In this document: piece after piece, positions 1 through 4,636 of the stretch | Numbering within the stretch: the stretch's first letter is position 1 | Layout of the letters: each line of letters starts with the position of its first letter | From: Lachnospiraceae bacterium | GTDB taxonomy: Bacteria; Bacillota; Clostridia; Lachnospirales; Lachnospiraceae | Direction: 5' to 3' | Assembly: GCA_019420465.1 (NCBI GenBank) | Contig: JAHZHB010000093.1 | Coordinates: 1 to 5,917 of the forward strand | DNA length: 5,917 bases | Program-made: the position numbers and the translations under genes | Notes under the pieces: generated by a model | Databases searched by the model: none | What the model saw: only the letters and a program-made list of their open reading frames with translations | What the model was told of the DNA's origin: nothing

Positions 1-216
1 CACACGGTAGACCAGACGCAGGCGTCCGCCTTAGGCATCAATCTCGCATAAACTGATCGGACGCGGCAGCAGGTGTGCCCCATCCTGACAGTATACAGAT
101 ACAAACTGCCCCGGTTTTGCCTGTGCAGCGATCTGGTCTGTCTGCAGCCACAGACTGTATATATCTCTGGCAATACATTCCTGACTGAGGACCGTACATG
201 TTTCTTTTACTTTCAT
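1..216 (-). pseudogene. pyrK: Dihydroorotate dehydrogenase electron transfer subunit PyrK, 5' part, interrupted by an in-frame stop
   Basis: PyrK is the FAD and [2Fe-2S] subunit that passes electrons from the class 1B dihydroorotate dehydrogenase PyrD to NAD+. The ATG at 214-216 is preceded by AAAGGAGT at seven bases, so the start is firm. Residues 1-61 match the N-terminal ferredoxin-reductase-like FAD domain: a PGQF turn at 35-38 and the flavin-binding RPISL motif at 52-56, followed by CEID. Codon 62 (31-33) is TAA. Reading on in the same frame gives GGRLRLVYRV, which is what normally follows in PyrK, so the gene really continues past the stop to the window edge. The family is about 250 residues, so the 61-residue product would lack most of the FAD domain and all of the NAD and iron-sulfur parts. 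It starts 38 bases after pyrF and is presumably co-transcribed with it. Identity is secure; whether the stop is a true mutation or a sequence error cannot be told here. Confidence 0.82.
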
Positions 217-254
217 TCGTAGACTCCTTTTATGTTTTGAGAAATTATCTCATA

Positions 255-1184
255 CTATTTTGCTGCTTCCAGAGCTCCCTGAATATCCGCCTGCATATCC
301 AGTACGGCCTGTCTGGATGCTTCTGCATAGTTTTCAGCGCCAAATTTCGCGTATTTCTCCTGTTTATAGGCAGCGATAATGCCACGGGATGAATTTACGA
401 TAGCGCCCAGTCCGTCTTCATTAAAGAAATGTACGAGATCAGCGCCCTTGCCGCCCTGTGCGCCGTAACCCGGTACCAGGATAAAGGACTTCGGCATGAT
501 TTTTCGCAGTGTTTTTCCCATTTCCGGATAGGTAGCTCCGACTACAGCACCGACATAGCTGTAGGTATCTCCCATCAGCTCCTCGCCCCAGGCAGCTACC
601 TGTTCGCCGACCAGCTCATACAGCGGGCGTCCGTCGATCAGGCGATCCTGGAACTCACCACTGGACGGATTGGATGTCTTTACGAGAATAAACAGACCTT
701 TTTTCTCTTCTTTACAGATCTTCATGAAGGGCTTTACACCGTCAGAGCCGAGATACGGATTGACTGTGACAAAATCCTCATGAAATCCACTGTAACGATG
801 GCTGCCTACCTGCACCTGACCCAGATGCCCCACAGCATAGGCCTCCGATGTGGAACCGATATCACCTCTTTTGATATCTCCGATCACGACCAGGCCTTTT
901 TCCTGACAGTAGGAAACAGTCTTTTCAAAAGCTTTCAGGCCTTCGATACCAAACTGCTCGTACATGGCGATCTGCGGTTTTACAGCCGGTACCAGATCGT
1001 ATACGGCATCCACGATGCCTTTATTATACTGCCATACAGCTTCTGCAGCGCCTTCAAGTGTCTCTCCGAACTCGGCAAAAGCTTTTTTCTGGATATGCTC
1101 CGGAATATAGTTTAACATCGGATCAAGACCTACTACGATCGGTGCTTTTGTTCTTTTAATCCCTTCAATAAGTTTCTGAATCAT
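255..1184 (-). CDS. pyrF: Orotidine 5'-phosphate decarboxylase, subfamily 2
   Basis: A 309-residue cytoplasmic TIM-barrel enzyme that decarboxylates OMP to UMP, the last step of de novo pyrimidine synthesis. The length and the long inserts fit the subfamily-2 type (about 270-310 residues) rather than the ~240-residue E. coli type. Visible landmarks: VGLDP at 18-22 (substrate Asp21), AVKPQ around Lys69, the catalytic DIKRGD block at 103-108 (Asp103, Lys105, Asp108) followed by IGST, NPYLGSDG at 142-149, the phosphate-loop region VPGYGAQGG at 237-245, and NSSRG at 264-268 with the phosphate-binding Arg267. The ATG at 1182-1184 has CAGGAGGA eight bases upstream, and the stop is TAG. Only 17 bases separate it from the end of pyrC, so its ribosome site sits in the junction and the two genes must share an mRNA. 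All key residues are present and it appears intact. Confidence 0.96.
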   Translation of the reverse strand: MIQKLIEGIKRTKAPIVVGLDPMLNYIPEHIQKKAFAEFGETLEGAAEAVWQYNKGIVDAVYDLVPAVKPQIAMYEQFGIEGLKAFEKTVSYCQEKGLVVIGDIKRGDIGSTSEAYAVGHLGQVQVGSHRYSGFHEDFVTVNPYLGSDGVKPFMKICKEEKKGLFILVKTSNPSSGEFQDRLIDGRPLYELVGEQVAAWGEELMGDTYSYVGAVVGATYPEMGKTLRKIMPKSFILVPGYGAQGGKGADLVHFFNEDGLGAIVNSSRGIIAAYKQEKYAKFGAENYAEASRQAVLDMQADIQGALEAAK

Positions 1185-1201
1185 TTCTTTTGTCCTCCTG
1201 C

Positions 1202-2473
1202 TTATTTTGCTTCATATACGATGCAGCCATCGCAGACTGTCATCATGACTTTTCCTTTTACTTTACGTCCGTCAAAAGGTGTATTTCTTCCCTTGGATGC
1301 AAAACTGTTCACATCGATCGTGTACTCAGCTTTCGGGTCAATGATAACCACATCCGCAATCTTTCCTTCGGCCAGGGAACCCTTGTCGATACCAAGGATC
1401 CGGGCCGGATTGTAGCTCATCTTTTCAGCCATCTGCATCGGTGTCAGAATACCGGTATCCACAAGCTCTGTCACTGTCAGTGCCACACTGGTCTCCAGCC
1501 CGACGATACCGAAAGCGGCCTTTGTAAGATCGCTGCCCTTTTCTTCGCAGGCATGCGGCGCATGGTCGGTACTGATCACTTCAAATGTACCGTCTTTCAA
1601 TCCTTCGATCAGTGCCTCCCTGTCGGCCCGGGTACGAAGCGGCGGATTCATCTTGTAATTGGAATCACCGGCAACGATATCCGAAGATGTCAGTGTAAAA
1701 TGATGCGGACATACTTCTGCGGTAACTTTATATCCCTTTTTTCTGGCCAGACGAAGCATCTCAGTCGCACCCTTTGTCGAAACATGGCACAGATGCAGGC
1801 GGCATCCGGTCTCTGCGGCCAGAAGAATATCCCTGGCTGTGATCGTATCTTCCACACTGTTTGTGATTCCCGGAAGACCAAGCTTCTCTGTATATGCATC
1901 CGCATTCACGCAGCCACCGTTGACCAGGCTCTTATCTTCGCAGTGGTCCAGGATCACCATGTCCTCCTCTGCCGCGATTTCCATAGCCTGACGCATCAAA
2001 AGCGCGTTCATCACGGATTTGCCATCTTCACTCAGCGCCGGTACTCCCGCCTTTGCCATAGCGCGGATATCCACAAGCTCTTTGCCCTCCTGGGCGATCG
2101 TTACAGATCCTGTCTGGATCACGTTGACACATGCCATGGCTTTGGCTTTGTTGTTTACATAGGATATGCGGTCAGCTCTGTCCATGACCGGCTTTGTGTT
2201 TGGCATGGCTACGATCGTCGTAACACCACCGTGTGCCGCAGCTTTTGCACCGGTCTCCACATCCTCCTTATAGGTAAGCCCCGGATCTCTCAGATGCACA
2301 TGCAGATCAATAAGCCCCGGCATCACATAACAGCCTCTGGCATCGATCACACGGTCAGCTTCTTTTTCGGCATATCTGGCTGTAATCCTGTCATCTTTGA
2401 TATACAGCGTCTCTGTCGCATCCCGGCCTGTTGCCGGGTCCAGGATCCGTCCGTTCTTTATGATCAGATTCAT
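1202..2473 (-). CDS. pyrC: Dihydroorotase
   Basis: A 423-residue zinc amidohydrolase that interconverts carbamoyl-aspartate and dihydroorotate, the third step of pyrimidine synthesis. Length and motifs fit the class I dihydroorotases (Bacillus/Aquifex type, about 425 residues). Visible: the zinc motif DLHVHLRDPG at 56-65 (His58, His60, substrate Arg62), MPNT at 90-93 (Asn92), SED with Asp150 at the position where this class uses Asp rather than a carboxylated lysine, DHCED with His177, LHLCH with His230, and the catalytic STDHAPH at 301-307 (Asp303). The chosen ATG at 2471-2473 begins MNLIIKNGRI, the usual N terminus, and has AGGAGG four bases upstream. A longer in-frame start at 2506 adds 11 unrelated residues and would run through the ribosome site, so it is rejected. 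This is the first visible gene of the pyr operon. It ends in TAA, 17 bases before pyrF. Confidence 0.96.
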   Translation of the reverse strand: MNLIIKNGRILDPATGRDATETLYIKDDRITARYAEKEADRVIDARGCYVMPGLIDLHVHLRDPGLTYKEDVETGAKAAAHGGVTTIVAMPNTKPVMDRADRISYVNNKAKAMACVNVIQTGSVTIAQEGKELVDIRAMAKAGVPALSEDGKSVMNALLMRQAMEIAAEEDMVILDHCEDKSLVNGGCVNADAYTEKLGLPGITNSVEDTITARDILLAAETGCRLHLCHVSTKGATEMLRLARKKGYKVTAEVCPHHFTLTSSDIVAGDSNYKMNPPLRTRADREALIEGLKDGTFEVISTDHAPHACEEKGSDLTKAAFGIVGLETSVALTVTELVDTGILTPMQMAEKMSYNPARILGIDKGSLAEGKIADVVIIDPKAEYTIDVNSFASKGRNTPFDGRKVKGKVMMTVCDGCIVYEAK

Positions 2474-2477
2474 AGCT

Positions 2478-2483
2478 CCTCCT
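2478..2483 (-). promoter_or_regulatory. pyrC ribosome binding site that fixes the start
   Basis: AGGAGG lies four bases upstream of the ATG at 2471-2473. It lies inside the reading frame of the longer alternative start at 2506, which argues for the shorter protein. It sits ten bases downstream (in mRNA terms, six after the hairpin's last base) of a stable hairpin, so access to it may be modulated. Confidence 0.85.
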
Positions 2484-2489
2484 GTCAGC

Positions 2490-2512
2490 TGTACAGCACA
2501 GCGCACTGTACA
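2490..2512 (-). promoter_or_regulatory. Hairpin in the pyrC leader just before the ribosome site
   Basis: In the minus-strand transcript TGTACAG (2506-2512) pairs perfectly with CTGTACA (2490-2496). Two G·U pairs and one C-G pair extend it to ten base pairs, closed by a GCU loop (2500-2502). It ends six bases before AGGAGG. There is no T-run after it, so it is not a terminator. At the DNA level it is also an inverted repeat of TGTACAG that could bind a protein dimer. The structure is seen directly; any regulatory role is inferred. Confidence 0.5.
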
Positions 2513-2556
2513 AAAAATACATTTTCAAATCGTATGTTCACTTTCATACTGTTTCT

Positions 2557-2585
2557 ATCATACACGAAATCTTTATTGAAATAAA
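2557..2585 (-). promoter_or_regulatory. Candidate promoter of the pyr operon
   Basis: On the minus strand TTTATT (2580-2585) and TATGAT (2557-2562) are 17 bases apart. The -10 box matches five of six consensus positions but the -35 is weak (three of six), so an activator or AT-rich upstream DNA may help. Transcription would begin near 2550, giving a leader of about 77 bases before pyrC. No better pair was seen in the gap. Confidence 0.45.
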
Positions 2586-2597
2586 CCCCTTTTTTCC

Positions 2598-2626
2598 TTG
2601 ACTTCTGCATGGGTAAAAGATATAAT
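2598..2626 (+). promoter_or_regulatory. Strong sigma-A promoter of the cold-shock gene
   Basis: TTGACT (2598-2603) and a perfect TATAAT (2621-2626) are separated by the optimal 17 bases, with AT-rich DNA upstream. Transcription should start near 2632, about 149 bases before the csp ATG. Its -35 lies 12 bases from that of the proposed divergent pyr promoter. Confidence 0.85.
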
Positions 2627-2631
2627 CACGA

Positions 2632-2780
2632 ATATAGATCGGTTGTTCAATGTAATAGATTCACTAGTTATTAGAGATTATATTATATTCGCAATATAAT
2701 CTGTGATAACTGGTGTTTTTTTATCCTGTTTTACAGAGCACCGGTAATATCTATTTTCTAATTTCTATGGAGGTAACACT
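2632..2780 (+). promoter_or_regulatory. Long structured 5' leader of the cold-shock gene
   Basis: Together with the pyr promoter side, this fills the 307-base gene-free gap 2474-2780. The leader is about 149 bases and AU-rich. Long leaders are typical of cspA-family mRNAs, where they act as cold-responsive RNA switches. This one holds a terminator-like hairpin (2662-2722). It also has two competing options: ACTGGTG (2709-2715) can pair with CACCGGT (2739-2745), and ATAGATCGGT (2634-2643) can pair with ACCG plus ATCTAT (2740-2754, five-base bulge). The ribosome site GGAGGT (2769-2774) is in an unpaired stretch in these models. No sequence like the E. coli cold box was seen. The pairings are seen directly; a thermosensor role is inferred from the gene family. 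Confidence 0.55.
2662..2722 (+). terminator. Terminator-like hairpin inside the csp leader (possible attenuator)
   Basis: Positions 2662-2684 pair with 2693-2715 in one continuous register: 22 of 23 pairs form, including two G·U wobbles, with a single G-G mismatch (2674/2703). The loop is ATATTCGC. The stem base is CAC/GTG and is followed directly by seven T (2716-2722), the architecture of an intrinsic terminator. There is no T-run on the other strand, so it acts only on plus-strand transcription. The upper stem is AT-rich and may melt with temperature. A short alternative hairpin, ATTATATT/AATATAAT with a CGC loop (2682-2700), competes with it. It would release a ~90-base RNA unless read through. 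Confidence 0.6.
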
Positions 2781-2981
2781 ATGAACAAGGGAACTGTTAA
2801 ATGGTTCAACGCAGAAAAAGGATACGGCTTTATCACAGGCGAGGACGGAAACGATGTATTCGTACACTTCTCCGCTATCGTAGCTGACGGATTCAAATCT
2901 CTGGAAGAAGGCCAGGCCGTAACTTACGATTTAACTGAAGGCGCTCGCGGTATGCAGGCAGCTAACGTAGTTAAATGCTAA
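2781..2981 (+). CDS. csp: Cold-shock protein, CspA family
   Basis: A complete 66-residue cold-shock domain: a five-stranded OB-fold that binds single-stranded RNA and DNA and melts mRNA secondary structure, in the cytoplasm. It shows the family N terminus GTVKWFN (4-10), RNP1 as KGYGFI (13-18) and RNP2 as VFVHF (26-30), with the aromatic residues Trp8, Phe9, Phe17, Phe27, His29 and Phe30 in place. The C terminus ANVVKC is slightly unusual in ending with Cys. The ATG at 2781 has GGAGGT six bases upstream. The gene is monocistronic: it has a strong promoter at 2598-2626, a long structured leader and a terminator at 3011-3047. It is divergent from the pyr operon. Proteins of this family often regulate their own leader, which would fit here but is inferred. 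Family identity is certain; which paralogue it is cannot be judged. Confidence 0.97.
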   Translation: MNKGTVKWFNAEKGYGFITGEDGNDVFVHFSAIVADGFKSLEEGQAVTYDLTEGARGMQAANVVKC

Positions 2982-3010
2982 TTTCTGCCGTTTGTGTAGA
3001 GATATAGTAA

Positions 3011-3047
3011 AAAAGGGCACTGACGGTTACAGTCAGTGCCTTTTTTT
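3011..3047 (+). terminator. Intrinsic terminator of the cold-shock gene
   Basis: GGCACTGAC (3016-3024) pairs perfectly with GTCAGTGCC (3032-3040) around a seven-base loop, followed by seven T (3041-3047). It lies 30 bases after the csp stop. The A-run before the stem gives some terminator character on the minus strand too. Confidence 0.95.
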
Positions 3048-3093
3048 ATGTTTTGGCCATGCCTATCCATATTCCCTGTTTTCACACAGACAT

Positions 3094-3144
3094 AAAAAAT
3101 CCCCGGCAGGAAGGATCTGGCTGTAATCCTTTCTGGCAGGGATT
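3094..3144 (-). terminator. Intrinsic terminator of the small membrane-protein gene
   Basis: On the minus strand the arm 3126-3144 pairs with 3098-3116 over 19 positions with two mismatches and one wobble, loop of nine bases, ending in a run of T (A-run 3094-3099 on the plus strand). It begins five bases after the TAA of the gene at 3149. It faces the csp terminator, so the two convergent units are insulated from each other. Confidence 0.85.
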
Positions 3145-3148
3145 TTCT

Positions 3149-3508
3149 TTATTCCTGTGTTTCAGATGCTGTGGATGTCTCTCCGGCTTCAGGTGCTGCA
3201 GATGTTTCTTCAGTTTCAGATGCTGCAGAAGCCTCCTCAGTTGCAGAAGAAGTATCTGCTTTGGCTGCACTTCGCACATTCTGTGCATACGAATCCATCG
3301 CTTCTGTATTTACCTCGTACACTGTGGTTTCGGATGCTTTCTGCTCTGCTGCCTTCTGGTAGATGGAAAAACCACACCAGACAACCATCGCACACAGCAC
3401 CAGCCCCGTCAGTCCGTACTCGATATTGCGGATGATCTTTTCTTTTTTCATCGTCTTTTCACGATTATTTTTTTCTTTTTTATAGCGGTCAACCTTTTCC
3501 TGACTCAT
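3149..3508 (-). CDS. Small single-pass membrane protein with acidic repeat tail, function unknown
   Basis: I do not recognise a named family. The 119-residue protein has three parts. Residues 1-29 are highly charged and Lys-rich (MSQEKVDRYKKEKNNREK...), likely cytoplasmic and perhaps helical. Residues about 31-50 form one hydrophobic segment (YGLTGLVLCAMVVWCGFSIY). Residues 51-119 are polar and, from 88, a low-complexity Ser/Thr/Ala/Glu tail with a nine-residue period. Positive residues before the helix predict N-in, C-out topology, so the tail would lie outside the membrane. There is no signal peptidase site or lipobox. The ATG at 3506-3508 has AGGAGAA five bases upstream; a longer frame from 3559 lacks a good ribosome site and would start inside the promoter, so it is rejected. 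It has its own promoter (3541-3569) and terminator (3094-3144). The gene is probably real given these signals. Confidence 0.8.
   Translation of the reverse strand: MSQEKVDRYKKEKNNREKTMKKEKIIRNIEYGLTGLVLCAMVVWCGFSIYQKAAEQKASETTVYEVNTEAMDSYAQNVRSAAKADTSSATEEASAASETEETSAAPEAGETSTASETQE
3152..3247 (-). repeat. Degenerate 27-bp repeats encoding a Ser/Thr/Glu tail
   Basis: The last 32 codons read as nine-residue units: SATEEASAA (88-96), SETEETSAA (97-105), PEAGETSTA (106-114) and a partial SETQE (115-119). The units are imperfect at DNA level. Such tracts usually vary in copy number between strains; that is inference here. Confidence 0.55.
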
Positions 3509-3540
3509 CTTTCTTCTCCTCTGTTTTAAAGTCTTTAAGC

Positions 3541-3569
3541 AGTATACACCATTTTGCACAGCTTGTGAA
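3541..3569 (-). promoter_or_regulatory. Promoter of the small membrane-protein gene
   Basis: On the minus strand TTCACA (3564-3569) and TATACT (3541-3546) are 17 bases apart, each matching five of six consensus positions. Transcription would start near 3534, about 26 bases before the ATG. The -35 lies within a cluster of TTCACA-like motifs (3563-3610). Confidence 0.75.
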
Positions 3570-3610
3570 GTCCCGGTGCAACAGCTTTCACAAATCCTTC
3601 ACACCTGTGA
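3563..3610. repeat. Cluster of TTCACA/TGTGAA inverted motifs over the promoter
   Basis: TTGTGAA (3563-3569) and TTCACAA (3587-3593) form an inverted repeat with a 17-base spacer. A second inverted pair, TTCACA (3598-3603) and TGTGA (3606-3610), follows. One arm is the -35 of the downstream promoter. The motifs could be an operator, or simply weak hairpins after degV; there is no T-run, so they are not a normal terminator. Confidence 0.35.
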
Positions 3611-3616
3611 TATGAG

Positions 3617-4453
3617 CTATACCACCAGCACCACGCCACCGTCATTGGCATACATGCTCGTGACACCTGCCGCAGGTACAACGATAACCTCCGGGATCAA
3701 AAGCAGTTTTTTCATCTCTTCTGCAACCATCAGCGCACGTTCCTCACAGTTACAGTGAGCCACAGCCGCTCTTCTCACAGAGCCCGGACGGACATCCTTT
3801 GCTGCGATCGCACACATCAGCTTTAACGCCTTATTGGCGCCTCTGGTCTGATCAAGCTGAGCGATCGCCCCCTCCGGGGTGGAGCCCATGACCGGTTTGA
3901 TCTTTAATGCAGAAGCCACAAAAGCCTTGATCCTGCTGAGACGGCCATTTTTCCTGAGCGTATCAAGATTATCCAGAACAAAAAACGTATGCTGCTGTTC
4001 GATATAAGCTTCTGTACCGACAACGACTTCATCAAAAGAAGCTCCCATCTGTTCCAGATCCTGAATATTTAGCCCGATCAGCGTCTGACCGACAGACGCA
4101 CTGCGGGAATTAAAAACATGACACCGGCAACCCGGATTTTCATCCTCAAACATTCTGGCTGCCAGAAGTGCGCTGTTATAGGAACCGCTCAGCTCTGCAG
4201 AAAGCGTCACGATATACACTCTGTCTGCCCCCTGACACGCCTGCAGATAACAGTCCGGAGACGGACAGGCCGACTTTGGGCATTCTTCACAGGCGGCCAC
4301 TTTTTCCAGGAAATCCTTCTGATCAAAAGTTTCATCATCTATGATCTCCACATCACCCACGCGAAGCGTCAACGGTACAGAAACAATATGTGGATCTTCT
4401 TTCATCTGCAACGGCAGATCGCCGCAGCTGTCTATAATAATTCGATATTCCAT
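3617..4453 (-). CDS. DegV family (FakB-like) fatty-acid-binding protein
   Basis: A 278-residue DegV-fold protein. Family members bind one fatty acid and, as FakB, present it to the kinase FakA for phosphorylation; the true ligand here is unknown. Visible landmarks: start strand IIIDSCGDLP (5-14), KSACPSP (60-66) at the usual KTSxPSP site, LSAELSGSYNSA (84-95) where members usually have LSxGLSGTY, FNSRSASVGQ (114-123), LDNLDTLRKNGRLS (160-173), and LKIKPVM (183-189). The C terminus PAAGVTSMYANDGG replaces the more common HTGPG-type ending. It is Cys-rich: 11 Cys, including five at 55, 58, 63, 68 and 73 and CxC pairs at 109/111 and 234/236. The ATG at 4451-4453 is chosen because the ribosome site is seven bases from it; an ATG two codons upstream would be only one base away. 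It has its own promoter (4496-4525). No clear terminator follows, so some read-through into 3508 is possible. Confidence 0.93.
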   Translation of the reverse strand: MEYRIIIDSCGDLPLQMKEDPHIVSVPLTLRVGDVEIIDDETFDQKDFLEKVAACEECPKSACPSPDCYLQACQGADRVYIVTLSAELSGSYNSALLAARMFEDENPGCRCHVFNSRSASVGQTLIGLNIQDLEQMGASFDEVVVGTEAYIEQQHTFFVLDNLDTLRKNGRLSRIKAFVASALKIKPVMGSTPEGAIAQLDQTRGANKALKLMCAIAAKDVRPGSVRRAAVAHCNCEERALMVAEEMKKLLLIPEVIVVPAAGVTSMYANDGGVVLVV

Positions 4454-4460
4454 GTGCATT

Positions 4461-4465
4461 CCTCT
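4461..4465 (-). promoter_or_regulatory. degV-family gene ribosome binding site that fixes the start
   Basis: AGAGG, within AAGAAAGAGGAATG, is seven bases from the ATG at 4451-4453 but only one base from the ATG at 4457-4459. Spacing therefore favours the downstream start. Confidence 0.75.
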
Positions 4466-4480
4466 TTCTTCACACAACAG

Positions 4481-4492
4481 GTTATATATAAC
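4481..4492. promoter_or_regulatory. 12-bp palindrome at the start point of the DegV gene
   Basis: GTTATATATAAC is a perfect palindrome covering the predicted transcription start (about 4489). Its place suits a repressor operator, but AT-rich palindromes also arise by chance. Confidence 0.3.
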
Positions 4493-4495
4493 TAT

Positions 4496-4525
4496 AGTAT
4501 AGCATATCAGCCTTTCGGATGCAAA
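4496..4525 (-). promoter_or_regulatory. Promoter of the DegV-family gene
   Basis: On the minus strand TATACT (4496-4501) is preceded by TG one base upstream (extended -10, TGCTATACT). TTTGCA (4520-4525) lies 18 bases upstream as a four-of-six -35. The start would be near 4489, leaving a leader of about 35 bases. Confidence 0.6.
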
Positions 4526-4573
4526 GCAATCAAAATTTGTCCCCTTGAGTAAACATTGATACACATGGCACTC

Positions 4574-4617
4574 AAAAAAGCCGCGGACCGGTTTCACCGG
4601 TGTGTTCTCCGCGGCTT
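4574..4617 (-). terminator. Strong intrinsic terminator of the citrate synthase gene
   Basis: AAGCCGCGGA (4578-4587) and TCCGCGGCTT (4608-4617) pair perfectly and, on the minus strand, run into six T. Inside is a second hairpin of two ACCGGT copies separated by TTC (4587-4601). It lies 19 bases after the citrate synthase stop. On the plus strand the stem is followed by a weaker GCTTTTT, so it may be partly bidirectional. Confidence 0.93.
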
Positions 4618-4636
4618 GCTTTTTCAGCTGTATATA

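Noticed and set aside
31..33. Stop-codon recoding in pyrK (readthrough or TAA reassigned)
   Set aside because: Four other genes in the window end in TAA at family-typical C termini, and no structure or tRNA evidence for readthrough is visible.
429..1115. 228-codon plus-strand open frame opposite pyrF
   Set aside because: It lies wholly antisense to a well-supported pyrF, has no ribosome site and no recognisable domain; it is a coding shadow.
2474..2556. PyrR-type attenuator or PRPP/guanine-class riboswitch before pyrC
   Set aside because: The leader is only about 77 bases, has no hairpin followed by a T-run and no recognisable PyrR loop or riboswitch core.
1190..2584. 464-codon plus-strand open frame opposite pyrC
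   Set aside because: Although long, it is antisense to pyrC with all its catalytic motifs, is Cys/His-rich as shadows often are, lacks a ribosome site and overruns the pyr promoter.
2650..2655. ATG-TAA start-stop in the csp leader
   Set aside because: No Shine-Dalgarno precedes it; chance occurrence in AT-rich DNA is the simpler reading.
2721..2750. Second csp promoter after the leader hairpin (TAATAT at 2745-2750)
   Set aside because: The best -35 (TTATCC) matches only three of six positions; much weaker than the 2598-2626 promoter. It cannot be fully excluded without 5'-end mapping.
3053..3529. Plus-strand frame with CCGCLSGFRCC-like repeats
   Set aside because: The apparent repeats mirror the Ser/Thr/Glu repeat of the minus-strand gene, which has promoter, ribosome site and terminator; this frame also begins right after the csp terminator with no promoter.
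4118..4552. 144-codon plus-strand frame opposite the DegV gene
   Set aside because: Antisense to conserved coding sequence, with no ribosome site and no family match.
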